Below are positions 1-8,556 of a DNA stretch of 64,000 bases, piece after piece. The notes beneath the pieces were generated by a model, which had not been told where the DNA came from, did not search any database, and saw only the letters and a list, made by a program, of their open reading frames with translations. Each line of letters begins with the position of its first letter. Position 1 is the stretch's first letter. Location of the stretch: contig CAMIAK010000007.1 in NCBI GenBank assembly GCA_946222885.1, positions 1 through 64,000 on the forward strand. The letters run 5' to 3'. This DNA is from an uncultured Nesterenkonia sp. GTDB taxonomy: Bacteria; Actinomycetota; Actinomycetes; Actinomycetales; Micrococcaceae. Made by a program: the position numbers and the translations under genes.

Positions 1-31
1 CCCCAGCCTCGTAACCATCAGCCCGGGTGTC

Positions 32-358
32 TCACCTCAGTCTGACGGATAGGGAGGCCCCACCCAGCTTCAAATTCGCCTGGGAGAGATACGCCGCAGC
101 TTCGCGCAGGACCTTGTTCTCCTGCTCCAGCTCACGGATCCGGCGCAGCATCTTCGCCTGTTCCCGAGACTCCTCAGCATCCTTAGCCGGCTCGATCCCG
201 TGCTCTTCGAGCTTCGCGGCCCGGACCCAGGACTGCAGCGCAGATTTCGAGCAGCCCATATCCGCGCAGACCTGCTTCTGGCTCATCCCGCCAGCAACCA
301 GCTCCACGGCGGTCCGGCGAAACTCCTCGGTGTAGACGACTTTCGGCATGACTTCCAT
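32..358 (-). CDS. IS3-family transposase OrfA (helix-turn-helix subunit)
   Basis: A 108-residue protein of the IS3 OrfA type. The N-terminal half reads as the transposase helix-turn-helix domain (VYTEEFRRTAVELV near residue 8, then GMSQKQVCADMGCSKSALQSW), followed by a leucine-zipper-like coiled coil (RRIRELEQENKVLREAAAYL). In intact IS3 elements this protein is joined by -1 frameshifting to the OrfB integrase to make the active transposase. Here OrfB would have to lie to the left, outside the window, so whether the element is complete cannot be judged. A start upstream at the ATG pair near 358 is reasonable. Confidence 0.8.
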   Translation of the reverse strand: MEVMPKVVYTEEFRRTAVELVAGGMSQKQVCADMGCSKSALQSWVRAAKLEEHGIEPAKDAEESREQAKMLRRIRELEQENKVLREAAAYLSQANLKLGGASLSVRLR

Positions 359-384
359 CCTTCCTGCTTTCTAAGCAGTCTTGA

Positions 385-861
385 AGTCAACCAAACCTTC
401 AGCAGACCCTCGCTACCATCGTGGATGAGCACACCCGGGAATGCCTTGGGGGTCTCGTTGAACGCAGTATCACTGGTGAGGCTCTGAAGGCTCATCTCGA
501 CATGGTCGCCGTTCAGCGCGGGTTCCCACAGGTGCTGCGCTGTGACAACGGCCCAGAACTGATTTGCCAGGCCATGGCCGACTGGGCCGGGGAGCAGACT
601 GGACTCCACTACATCCCGCCCGGTGCCCCATGGCGCAACGGGTATGTGGAGTCCTTCAACAGCCGGATCAGGGACGAGTGTCTGAATATCAACAGCTTCT
701 ACTCCCTGCTGCACGCTCAGGTCATCATCGGTGACTGGAAGCAGCAATACAATGAAATCCGCCGGCACTCAGCCCTGGGCTATCTGCCGCCGGCACAATA
801 CGCCCAGCAGTGCCAGCACCAAAAGAACAAACCCCGCGACTCACATAGCAAGTGGACCTAA
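385..861 (+). pseudogene. IS3-family transposase OrfB, 5'-truncated integrase core
   Basis: The reading frame is open from 385 after a stop at 382-384. From about 412 it matches the DDE integrase core of IS3 OrfB (LATIVDEHTREC, RCDNGPELICQAMADW, PGAPWRNGYVESFNSRIRDE, RRHSALGYLPPAQYA). The second Asp (DNGPE) and the final Glu (VESFN) of the catalytic triad are visible. The N-terminal half that should carry the first catalytic Asp context and the DNA-binding part is missing, so this is a non-functional remnant. The nearest possible start (GTG at 421) gives 146 residues against about 280 for a full OrfB. Confidence 0.8.
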
Positions 862-893
862 CAACGGGGGCATTCCAATTTCTGCCCAAGGAG

Positions 894-1087
894 GTGCCGA
901 GCTCTTCCTCCTTTGGGTCTGCCGCTCCAGCTGCTCGCGCAGGCGCTTGCGGAAGCTGCCGGCCTCGCGGGTCATCTTCTCCAGCTGTTCCTCGGCGGCA
1001 ATGGTCCCGCGCTGGTCATGGCTCAGCCGCTGATCATAGCGGGACTTGGGCCCGGCCTTGCCATTGAGCGGATACTTGACCCTGCCA
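894..1087 (-). pseudogene. Decayed copy of the 3' end of the asparagine-synthase-like gene
   Basis: The translation on this strand (YPLNGKAGPKSRYD, then EQLEKMTREAGSFRKRLR) closely matches the C-terminal part of the protein encoded at 2563-4353 (YPLNGKAWPESRYD, EHLEKMTREAGSFRKRLR). Compared with that gene the copy lacks 51 bases (17 codons). In the intact gene these lie between two gcaggcgct repeats at 2679-2687 and 2730-2738, and the copy has one such repeat. This looks like a slipped-pairing deletion. After the match the frame runs into unrelated sequence. It is a duplication remnant on the far side of the TupA-like gene. Confidence 0.75.
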
Positions 1088-1149
1088 AGGATCACGGAAT
1101 ACAACCTTCCCGACGGAGCCCCAAGACTTTATAGAACGTGACCCCGAGC

Positions 1150-2331
1150 TCAGCGTGTCGGAAACGGGAAGGAGTCTGGAGCGAAGCCGGCCACCTTACG
1201 GTAGACCTTCGTGGCCACCCGGCGCAGTTCAGAGGGCCGGTTGTCAAGACGATGGTCCACGTGCCGCGCAGCGGCGCGGTGGGCGTCTCGCAGGTGGTGG
1301 GCAATGTCTGAATATCCCCCGTGATCGGACAGGGCTTCCTCAGCGCGGGCCAAACGGTGCCCTCCCAAGCTGCCTTGGTTATGCAGATAGTAACTATAAC
1401 GCTTGTACAGTTCCAGATCGACCATCGGATGCTCAGCGAGCCTCTCCGGTTCGGCGGACTGCAACAACCTGCTCCAGCTCTGACGCGCTTCGACCGGCTC
1501 TCCCCTGAGTTCCTTCTGAGCATCGGCGAACAGCTCATCCAGATGAGCCAGCATGCGGTGGCTATAGATCACTCTGCCTTTGATCTCGGCGCCTGTCGAG
1601 AAGGTGAACTCGCCGAAGTAGGGGCCGTCTTCGGTGTCGTAGAGGTCTATTCGTGCGAACGGGGCGTCTGTCATCTTGGAGAGTTCGATGGCCCATCGTG
1701 AGAGCATCACGGCTGAGCGCGGTACCAGAGGTGCTGCCGGCTGGATGTCGTTCGCGTCGGCATAATAATCACGTCCGGGCACCAGAGGCTTCATCGCACC
1801 GTCGAGCATCGCTGCACGCACCGGCGAGGAATTCCGGTCGATCTGGGCGATGACCCCGATCTGGCCCTGGAACATGTAGAACTTGTAGTCGTAGGGCACA
1901 CCGCCTGGTTGGGCTCCGCGCAGGAAGTCCTCGACGATCCAGGCTGACTTCTTCCGTGGGAATTTATCGGTGATCTTCTGCTGTTCCTGACGAATCCCCT
2001 CGAGCGTCCACTCGCGCAGTGCCATGTGGTCGAAGTACCGGTTCTGCGCCACCCGCTCCAGGAGCATCACTCCTTTGGCCGACCAGCCGTGCGCGAACTT
2101 CAGGGCTGCGCGTTCCCCGAGCAGCTCAGAGGTGATCTGGTCGGTCGAATTCAGAACCGCATGCTGAGCAGGCAGCCCGAGCTCAGCTCCACCGAGAGTC
2201 TTTCCCTCCAGAAGTTGGTGCACAAGCGTCTTGTTCGACAGATCGCGGCGCAGCTTAGTACCGCGTCTATGGAACTCGGCGGTGGTGAACTTCAGGAAGG
2301 GAGAATCTTGTGACCGGCGTCCGTGCCTCAT
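1150..2331 (-). CDS. TupA-like ATP-grasp amidoligase
   Basis: A 393-residue protein of the ATP-grasp family typified by TupA, the teichuronopeptide biosynthesis protein of alkaliphilic Bacillus. Visible marks are PYDYKFYMFQGQ (residues 147-157), typical of this family, and YFGEFTFSTG (238-247), where the Glu would bind the metal-ATP. The N-terminal 120 residues are basic and helical. The expected reaction is ATP-dependent amide bond formation between a carboxylate (uronic acid or amino acid) and an amine during surface polymer synthesis; the substrates are unknown here. It sits downstream of the asparagine-synthase-like gene on the same strand, 231 bases away. No clear ribosome binding site precedes the ATG at 2331, so the start is uncertain. 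Confidence 0.8.
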   Translation of the reverse strand: MRHGRRSQDSPFLKFTTAEFHRRGTKLRRDLSNKTLVHQLLEGKTLGGAELGLPAQHAVLNSTDQITSELLGERAALKFAHGWSAKGVMLLERVAQNRYFDHMALREWTLEGIRQEQQKITDKFPRKKSAWIVEDFLRGAQPGGVPYDYKFYMFQGQIGVIAQIDRNSSPVRAAMLDGAMKPLVPGRDYYADANDIQPAAPLVPRSAVMLSRWAIELSKMTDAPFARIDLYDTEDGPYFGEFTFSTGAEIKGRVIYSHRMLAHLDELFADAQKELRGEPVEARQSWSRLLQSAEPERLAEHPMVDLELYKRYSYYLHNQGSLGGHRLARAEEALSDHGGYSDIAHHLRDAHRAAARHVDHRLDNRPSELRRVATKVYRKVAGFAPDSFPFPTR

Positions 2332-2562
2332 GTTGGAGAGTCCGTTCTAGGAGGCGCTCAGTGGCCACTGGAGTTTTGTGACCTGACCCTGACAGCTTAG
2401 AGGGGATTCAACATAGTAACGGAAAACACCGCAGAGCCGTGCAGGAGGCCGGCATAAGGGCTCTTCGCGTGTGAGGGTCATTCGTTCGACGCCCCAGAGG
2501 CACTATGCGTCGGGTGATCGGTGACAGGGTCGGCCCCATGAGATAGTCGTGAGAGGGTGCCA
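2332..2562. other. Intergenic gap, nothing recognised
   Basis: A 231-base gap between two minus-strand genes. It is less GC-rich than its surroundings in places (attcaacatagtaacgg near 2407). I see no convincing ORF, hairpin terminator or RNA gene. It may hold a promoter for the TupA-like gene, but no clear -10/-35 pair was found. Confidence 0.4.
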
Positions 2563-4353
2563 TCACCGAGATCGAGTCGCCAAGCGTTTGGCCTGGCGGG
2601 CGACCCGCTCCAGAGGTTTCTGCCGCAGAGCGGCGTCGAGCTCTTCCGTCTTTTGGGTCTGCTGCTCCAGCTGCTCGTGCAGGCGCTGGTTCTCCTGTTC
2701 CAGGGTTCTGACCTTTTTTCGTGAGGAGCGCAGGCGCTTGCGGAAGCTGCCGGCCTCGCGGGTCATCTTCTCCAGGTGCTCCTCGGTGGCGGTGGTCCCG
2801 CGCTGGTAATGGCTCAGCGGCAGATCATAGCGGGACTCGGGCCAGGCTTTGCCGTTGAGCGGATACTCGACCAGTGAGGGCTCCAGCCGCTCGATCAGCT
2901 CCCGGAACAGCGTCAGCTGCACACGGTCCAGCTCCGGGACGGAGAGCATCAGCCGGATCATCTTCCGGGACCCGAAGAGCTGATAGGTGTCGAAGGTGAC
3001 ATCAGACTCCACGATGTGTGAGTGGTTCCAGTTCGCCACCCGATGCTCCCACAGGAACATATCCGTCAGCCGGTAGCCGGTGGGCACCGACCGCAGCTTG
3101 GTGGTCTCGATGTACTCCTGGAAGCCCTCCTCGCCCAACTTCCACCACGGGTCATCCAGCGGCCGCGGCACATCCTTGCCGCGCTTGGTCAGGCTCGCCA
3201 TCCGCCGGGCAGAGATGTCCATGGACTCGGAGAAGTGCAGCATCTTGGCAAAATGCCACTTGCCCACACCATTGATCTGGCCCCGGATATGCAGCGCATC
3301 ATGGGGCAGCTCCCGGTGATAGACCCAGGAGATCACCGTATTGGAGCGCCGCGGGCTCAGTCCCTTGAGGACCTTCACGTAGGCGGCAGGGGGATGTTCG
3401 GCCGTATTCAGATCGAACATCTGATGCGGCAGTCCCAGGTCCTCGGACATCGTGGCGGCCAGCTTGTCCTGGTGCAGCTCCCGGCTCTGCCTCCCCGAAC
3501 CCAGCGCCTTCGTATAGGTGAAGACCTGCACGTTCTCCTTCCCCCCGGCCTGGGCGAAGGCAGCCAGGGAGGTGCGTGAATCCACCCCCGCGCTGGCAGA
3601 CACCACCAGCTTGCGACCGCTGCCCAGCAGCACCTGCACCTGTTTCTCGATCAGTGCCTGCATCTCTGCAGCGGCCTCGCTCACCGTCATCGGGGTGAAC
3701 GGCCGTGGTCCGATCCGCCGGATGGTGCCCGTACCCAGGGAGAGCTCCGTGTTCGGGGTCAGCAGCCAGATGTCCCGGTAGAGGGTTGTCCGGCCAGGGA
3801 AGTCATTGTGGTTGGTGTTGCCCACCCATTGGGCGTACTTGCTGAGCTTCCGGCCCAGGGTACGCGCGGCCAGGCCCGCATGGGAGGCGATCAGGACGGC
3901 GTCGCCGTCGTGGAACACCGAACGGGAGGCGATCGCGTCTGACTGCACCCGGACCGTCCCGGCCGAACGGTCCAGCACCACGTACTGGCCGAACATCTCC
4001 TCCAGCACGTTCAGGTACCGGCGCCGTGAACGCGTCAGCTCGGTGTGCAACTTCTGCGCGATACGCTGGAGATCAGTGGTTTCCAGGTGCGGGTCCAATG
4101 CCTGCCCGCAGATCAGGACCTCATGATCCTGGCTGGAAACCACTGCCACCGAGACCCGCGGATCCCACCGGAACGTCCGCCCCGCGAACTCGCGCCGCTG
4201 CCAGAACTCCGGCACATCTGGGGCCAGCTCGGGGGAGTGGCAGATGTACCCGCGGGCGTAGCGTAGGTGGGCGAAGTCCTCCTGCTGGTGAATCGCCGCC
4301 GAGTTCGCCGGAATATGGCTCACTGCCGGGCTCTGCGCGGCGTCTTCAGTCAT
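2563..4353 (-). CDS. Asparagine-synthase-like protein with C-terminal coiled coil
   Basis: A 596-residue member of the asparagine synthase (PP-loop ATP pyrophosphatase) superfamily. Residues 25-205 resemble the class II glutaminase fold (FGQYVVLDR near 121), but there is no Cys at position 2, so glutamine hydrolysis is not expected. The PP-loop is SASAGVDS (252-259). The tail from about residue 500 is basic and coiled-coil (TEEHLEKMTREAGSFRKRLR onward), unlike standard AsnB. Such proteins in capsule or wall loci are thought to amidate or adenylate a sugar-acid or amino acid; ammonia or another amine would be the donor. The start at 4353 has a good ribosome binding site (aaggag) 6 bases upstream. 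A partial copy of its 3' end lies at 894-1087. Confidence 0.7.
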   Translation of the reverse strand: MTEDAAQSPAVSHIPANSAAIHQQEDFAHLRYARGYICHSPELAPDVPEFWQRREFAGRTFRWDPRVSVAVVSSQDHEVLICGQALDPHLETTDLQRIAQKLHTELTRSRRRYLNVLEEMFGQYVVLDRSAGTVRVQSDAIASRSVFHDGDAVLIASHAGLAARTLGRKLSKYAQWVGNTNHNDFPGRTTLYRDIWLLTPNTELSLGTGTIRRIGPRPFTPMTVSEAAAEMQALIEKQVQVLLGSGRKLVVSASAGVDSRTSLAAFAQAGGKENVQVFTYTKALGSGRQSRELHQDKLAATMSEDLGLPHQMFDLNTAEHPPAAYVKVLKGLSPRRSNTVISWVYHRELPHDALHIRGQINGVGKWHFAKMLHFSESMDISARRMASLTKRGKDVPRPLDDPWWKLGEEGFQEYIETTKLRSVPTGYRLTDMFLWEHRVANWNHSHIVESDVTFDTYQLFGSRKMIRLMLSVPELDRVQLTLFRELIERLEPSLVEYPLNGKAWPESRYDLPLSHYQRGTTATEEHLEKMTREAGSFRKRLRSSRKKVRTLEQENQRLHEQLEQQTQKTEELDAALRQKPLERVARQAKRLATRSR

Positions 4354-4547
4354 CGATGCTCCTTAAGGACAGAGTGATTCCTCTCTATACTGCCTGAACG
4401 CGCCAGCCGGTGCAGAACCCAGGGCGCCGCAACGCCGCCGCTCCGGACCGGCCGCCATCGGCAGTGGCATACTGGGGCACTGAGCACCAGAGGGGAGAGG
4501 CGCTGCAAGAGCACGGCGCACAGGCTTGACCGAGGAGAATGTATTGA
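4354..4547. promoter_or_regulatory. Divergent promoter region of the polymer locus
   Basis: This 194-base gap separates the leftward asparagine-synthase-like gene from the rightward glycosyltransferase gene. On the minus strand a CAGTAT box (complement of 4387-4392) and aaggag precede the start at 4353. On the plus strand a CATACT box lies near 4469, and gaggag precedes the ATG at 4548. Exact transcription starts cannot be set from sequence. Confidence 0.4.
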
Positions 4548-6995
4548 ATGAGTGAGCCGCGGGACGTTCTGCGCCACCGACTCCTGGACACCTATGCCCG
4601 TCACGGCGGCAGCGCCGGGCCCGCCCTGGAGCGCACCGCCCTGCGTGGGGAATCCCTCCACATGCGGGACATCCTCGCCTATGAGGCCACCCACGGCGCC
4701 TACACCTACCCGCAGCTGGTCGACGCCGTGCTGGCCGGCGGACTCTCCGCCTACACGCTCAACGCAGAGGCCCTGGGCAAGCTCGCCTACGTCTGCGGGC
4801 TGCAGAACGTGGAGCCGGGGGACACGCGCTTCGCCCTGGCCGCCCTGCGCCTGGTCAACAAGGTCCTCCCGGAGCTGGGGGAGGAGAACCGCCGCTACGT
4901 GAAGCTCGAGGCCGAGCTGCTCTTCGAGGAGGGCCGGCATAAGGAGCTCAAGGAGCTGCTCGCCGCCCGGTCCGACCTGCGAAAATACCACTACGGCTAC
5001 CTCTCCGTGGACTCCCGCAACCCCTTCATCAGGAACAGCAGGCCCTCCGCCAAACAGCAGGAGCGCTGGCTGCGCGGCTTCAACCGCCAGTTCGACGACG
5101 CCGAGCTCCTCCCGGTCACCCTGCGCCCCGGCAAGGACACCCCCTTCAACCGGCTCACCGCCGCCGAGCCTGGCACCCCCATCACCGACGCCCCGCTGGT
5201 CACCGTCATCATGACCACCTTCAAGCCTGAGCGCGGCGACGCCCTGCAGTCGGCCCGCTCCATCGTGGAGCAGACCTGGCAGAACCTGGAGCTGCTGATC
5301 GTGGACGACGCCTCTCCGGAGGAGTTCGCCCCTGTGCTGGATGAGCTCGAGGAGCTCGATCCCCGCATCCGCGTCATCCGGCTGGACACCAACGGAGGCA
5401 CCTACCGAGCCCGGAACATCGGCATCGCCCAGGCCCGCGGCGAATTCGTCACCGGCCAGGACGCCGACGACTGGTCCCACCCGCAGCGGATCGAACGCCA
5501 GGCCGGGGAACTCGTGGAGAACCCGGAGTTCCCGGGCAACCAGGTCTACACGGTCAACATGACCGAGGACCTGGTCCGCATCCGCCGCGGCTACCAGCCC
5601 TACATCCCCAGCGCCCCCACCCTGATGGTCCGCACCCGCATCCTCCGCGAGCTCGGCGGCTATTTGCCCGCCCGCAAAGCCGCGGACAACGAACTGCGAG
5701 GCCGCGTGGCCGCCTACGCCGGGGCTCCCATCGTGCAGATCAAAGAGCCGCTGATCTTCATGCGGATCCTGCCCGACTCCCTCTCCCGGGCCGACTTCCG
5801 CCCCGGCTGGCAGCATCCCGCCCGCCGCGCCTTCTGGAGCTCCTACCGGACCTGGCACTCCACCGCCGCCCCGGAAGACCTCCGGCTCGCCGACGGGGGC
5901 ACCTCCCGCGACGGCGCTTCCCCGCCGGTGGCGGTGCCTCCGCGCTTCACCCGGCCTCCCGAGGAGACCGACCGGCTCGACGTCGTGCTCGCCGCCGACT
6001 GGTGCGAATTCGGAGAGCTGCAGGCGGACATGCTCGCCGAGATCCATGCTCTGCTGGGCGCCGGGCTGCGCGTGGGCATCATGCACATGGAGAACGCGCA
6101 GCACCTCTCCCGCTTCGCCCGCACCGTGTACGAGCCGGTCCAGCAGCTGGTCTCCGAGGGCCGCATCAGCTCCGTGCTGCCGGATGAGCCGCACCACGAC
6201 GTCGGACTCATGCTGGTGCGTGCCCCGGAGCTGCTGCAGTTCATGCCCCGCGGCAAGGCCGCCTTCACCACCCGGCGCGTGGCCGTGGTGGCCGAACGGC
6301 CGGCTGTCAGCCACGACGGCTGGACCGTGACCTACCTGCCCGAGGACTGCGAGGCCCACGCCGCCGAGTTCTTCGGGGCAGAGCTGGAATGGGTCAGCCG
6401 GCACCCCACGCCCTTCGACCCGGAGGACTTCCGCGCCGCACGCACCCGGCTGCGCAGCACCCGGCCGGTCATCGGCCGCTGGGCCGGAAGCCTGCCCACC
6501 GACTGGCCGGCTTCCCTGAGCAGCATCCGCGCGCTGTGGCCCGCCGACGGCAGCGCTGACGTCCGGCTCTACGGCGATCCCGCCCTCGCCCTGCGCATTC
6601 TTGAGGAGAAATACCTCCCCGCCGACTGGATGACCTACGACGGTCAGACCCTCAGCCGCGCGGACTACTACCGAGGGCTCGACTTCTTCATCCACCATCC
6701 CCAACACGTGCCGGCGGCGCCGGAACGCTCCGTGCTGGAGGCGCTCGCTGCCGGATGCGTGGTGATCCTCCCGGAGTCCCACCGGCCTCTCTACGGAGAC
6801 GCCGCCCTCTACAGCGCGCCGGCCGGAGTGCCCAAGCTGGTGAATGCCCATACTGCAGAGGTCGAGCGGTACCTGGAGCAGTCGCGGCGGGCAGGGGCCT
6901 TCCCGCAGGCCCGCGGCGAAGACGACTACGTGCACAGCATCCGGGCGCTGATGCCTCAGACCTCACCCGCAGAACAGGAGATACTGGCAGGATGA
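4548..6995 (+). CDS. Multidomain glycosyltransferase (GT2 plus C-terminal GT-B-like part)
   Basis: An 815-residue cytoplasmic protein. Residues 1-200 are helical. A GT2 (GT-A fold) domain follows at about 215-340, with VTVIMTTFKPERGDA at its start and the metal-binding DADD at 305-308. The C-terminal part from about 480 (DRLDVVLAADW) to 815 looks like a second glycosyltransferase-type Rossmann domain, ending in ERSVLEALAAGCVVILPES, as in GT4-like enzymes. It probably adds sugars to, or polymerises, the surface glycan made by this locus; the donor is unknown. The ATG at 4548 follows gaggag at a good distance. Its stop overlaps the next start by 4 bases (ATGA), so the two are translationally coupled. 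Confidence 0.8.
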   Translation: MSEPRDVLRHRLLDTYARHGGSAGPALERTALRGESLHMRDILAYEATHGAYTYPQLVDAVLAGGLSAYTLNAEALGKLAYVCGLQNVEPGDTRFALAALRLVNKVLPELGEENRRYVKLEAELLFEEGRHKELKELLAARSDLRKYHYGYLSVDSRNPFIRNSRPSAKQQERWLRGFNRQFDDAELLPVTLRPGKDTPFNRLTAAEPGTPITDAPLVTVIMTTFKPERGDALQSARSIVEQTWQNLELLIVDDASPEEFAPVLDELEELDPRIRVIRLDTNGGTYRARNIGIAQARGEFVTGQDADDWSHPQRIERQAGELVENPEFPGNQVYTVNMTEDLVRIRRGYQPYIPSAPTLMVRTRILRELGGYLPARKAADNELRGRVAAYAGAPIVQIKEPLIFMRILPDSLSRADFRPGWQHPARRAFWSSYRTWHSTAAPEDLRLADGGTSRDGASPPVAVPPRFTRPPEETDRLDVVLAADWCEFGELQADMLAEIHALLGAGLRVGIMHMENAQHLSRFARTVYEPVQQLVSEGRISSVLPDEPHHDVGLMLVRAPELLQFMPRGKAAFTTRRVAVVAERPAVSHDGWTVTYLPEDCEAHAAEFFGAELEWVSRHPTPFDPEDFRAARTRLRSTRPVIGRWAGSLPTDWPASLSSIRALWPADGSADVRLYGDPALALRILEEKYLPADWMTYDGQTLSRADYYRGLDFFIHHPQHVPAAPERSVLEALAAGCVVILPESHRPLYGDAALYSAPAGVPKLVNAHTAEVERYLEQSRRAGAFPQARGEDDYVHSIRALMPQTSPAEQEILAG

Positions 6996-7405
6996 CGCGA
7001 GGACTTTCCCCACAGCAGCTGGCGCTCATCGGCGCCTACCTGGTGGCGCTGACGGCCACGCTGGCCGCCGTGCTGCTGGGCGCCTGGCAGGTGGCCGCTG
7101 CGGCCGGCGTCGTCGCCTTCGGCCTGTTCTCCGCGGTGATGATTCTGACCCTCGCCGCCCGGACCTATGCGGCCTCCCAGACGCGGAACCGGATCGAACA
7201 GATCCACCAGGAGCTGCGCACCGCGCGGACCTCCTCCCGGCTGCGGCACCTGGACCAGCAGTACGCGCAGATGGTCAAGAGCGTGGACGCCACCCACAGC
7301 CGTCTCGAAGCCGTGGAGCGCCGCCTGACCGCAGCCTTCGACGCCCACCGCCTCCACCTGGAGGAGGAGCTTGATCTGAAACGGGGCGAATCGTCCTCGA
7401 CGTGA
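6992..7405 (+). CDS. Small membrane protein with coiled-coil tail
   Basis: A 137-residue protein not recognised as a named family. Two hydrophobic segments (about residues 10-30 and 34-54) are followed by a charged helical, coiled-coil-like tail (RNRIEQIHQELRTARTSSRL to about 115). The ATG at 6992 overlaps the stop of the preceding glycosyltransferase by 4 bases, which fixes the start and argues for a shared role. Its two membrane passes and cytoplasmic helix would suit an anchor or scaffold for the glycosyltransferase, as seen for small partners of polysaccharide enzymes; this role is inference. Confidence 0.65.
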   Translation: MTRGLSPQQLALIGAYLVALTATLAAVLLGAWQVAAAAGVVAFGLFSAVMILTLAARTYAASQTRNRIEQIHQELRTARTSSRLRHLDQQYAQMVKSVDATHSRLEAVERRLTAAFDAHRLHLEEELDLKRGESSST

Positions 7406-7417
7406 GGGGCTGAGCGT

Positions 7418-8464
7418 CTAGGTGAGAGGCTGAGCGCCTTCCGGGCGCTGGGAGGCCTCTTCGCGGACCTCCCGGGCAGTGCTGACGGCGGCGGCGCCGT
7501 CGCCGGTGCGCAGAGCCTCGAGCATCTTCTGGGCCCCGGGGGCCAGCCGGGAGCGGCTCGTCTGGGCTCCGTAGATCTCCGCCAGGTTCGCCGCCGCCTC
7601 GGCCAGTGCGCCGGCCTCAGCCTCATCGGTCTTGCGCAGCAGCAGCATCGGCAGGTGCAGCTTCAGCAGGCGGTTCCAATAGTCGGCGCGGATCTTCCCT
7701 GCCAGCTGAGCCTTCCGGCCGCCCTGGCCCCGTGCCATCGCCAGCAGGCCGAAGCAGTCGTGCAGGAAGCGCAGCTGCTGCACAGGGGGCAGCGAGGCCC
7801 GGGAGACATGCGCACCCGTCCCGGCCAGGGTGATGAAGTAACAGTCGACGTCGTGCACGAAGGAGATGCGCCTGGCGTTGAGCAGCGCGCTGATCATGAA
7901 CGGGTGGTCGTTCGCGTAGTTGAGCTTCGGGTTGAACCGGTAGTCCAGCCCGCACAGGAAGCGGGTGCGGAAGAGCTTCTGGATGTGCAGGCTGTTCAGC
8001 CACCCGGGGTGATACTCGTGCCGCTCCGGCAGGTCCTCGACGCCCAGCGGATTCGGCGCTGACCGGTCCACGCCCACATACCGGCCGCTGACCACATCCG
8101 AGCGGTGCTTCCGCGCCGAACGGGTCATCGCCGCCAGAGCTTCCGGGCCCAGATAGTCGTCGCCGTCCATGAGGAACAGGTAGGTCCCGGCGGCCTTCTC
8201 GATGATCCTGTTCCGCCCGGTGGAGGCGTTTCCGGTGTTGCGCTGCCGCAGGATGCGGAAGTTCGCCCAGCCGGCCGCGCGCCGGAAGGACCGGGCGATG
8301 CTGAGCGTCTGGTCCGTGGAGCCGTCGTCGGCGATCAGCACCTCGATCTGCCCGGCCCCGAGGGTCTGGGTCTGCACGCTGGCCAGGCAGCGCGCGATGT
8401 TCTCCGCCTCGTCGTACGTAGTGATCCCCACTGTCACCAGCGGGCGCCGCAAAGTTGTCCTCAC
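7418..8464 (-). CDS. GT2 family glycosyltransferase
   Basis: A 348-residue single-domain GT2 glycosyltransferase. The nucleotide-sugar binding region starts at LVTVGITTYDEAENIARCL (residue 9 on), followed by VLIADDGSTDQT (about 43-54) and the metal-binding DGDD at 100-103. The C-terminal 150 residues are helical with no membrane span. It is convergent with the preceding small membrane protein gene and divergent from the CMP-sugar synthetase-like gene, so it is a separate transcription unit inside the locus. It probably adds one sugar to the surface glycan; the donor and acceptor are unknown. Confidence 0.85.
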   Translation of the reverse strand: MRTTLRRPLVTVGITTYDEAENIARCLASVQTQTLGAGQIEVLIADDGSTDQTLSIARSFRRAAGWANFRILRQRNTGNASTGRNRIIEKAAGTYLFLMDGDDYLGPEALAAMTRSARKHRSDVVSGRYVGVDRSAPNPLGVEDLPERHEYHPGWLNSLHIQKLFRTRFLCGLDYRFNPKLNYANDHPFMISALLNARRISFVHDVDCYFITLAGTGAHVSRASLPPVQQLRFLHDCFGLLAMARGQGGRKAQLAGKIRADYWNRLLKLHLPMLLLRKTDEAEAGALAEAAANLAEIYGAQTSRSRLAPGAQKMLEALRTGDGAAAVSTAREVREEASQRPEGAQPLT

Positions 8465-8519
8465 TCCTTCACCCTATGTCAGAGGCCGCCTCGCCGGAGG
8501 GGACCAGGACTCAGATGGG

Positions 8520-8525
8520 TAGACT
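8520..8525 (+). promoter_or_regulatory. -10 box TAGACT of the CMP-sugar/GT29 operon
   Basis: TAGACT matches the actinobacterial -10 consensus TANNNT. It is followed by a 5' leader of about 24 bases, a ggagg ribosome binding site (8545-8549) and the GTG start at 8557. The box itself begins a small inverted repeat (agact...agtct, 8521-8535), which would sit at the transcript start. Confidence 0.55.
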
Positions 8526-8556
8526 TTCGGGAGTCTGAACGAATGGAGGCCCTTCT

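Larger units (their letters stand above)
1..877. mobile_element. Composite of broken IS3-family insertion sequences
   Basis: Two IS3-family transposase pieces lie head to head: an OrfA on the minus strand (32-358), whose OrfB would lie left of the window, and the 3' half of an OrfB on the plus strand (385-861). Opposed orientation shows they are not one intact element. The right limit is tentatively 877, where the sequence gcattcca gives the CA end usual for IS3 elements; no matching left inverted repeat could be identified. The element borders a duplicated gene fragment at 894-1087, so the region looks like a site of repeated rearrangement at the edge of the surface-polymer locus. Confidence 0.6.

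Noticed and set aside
4350..6935. 861-residue open frame on the minus strand
   Set aside because: It is antisense to the two-domain glycosyltransferase; composition is Gly/Val/His/Gln-rich without any domain, as expected for a high-GC shadow frame.
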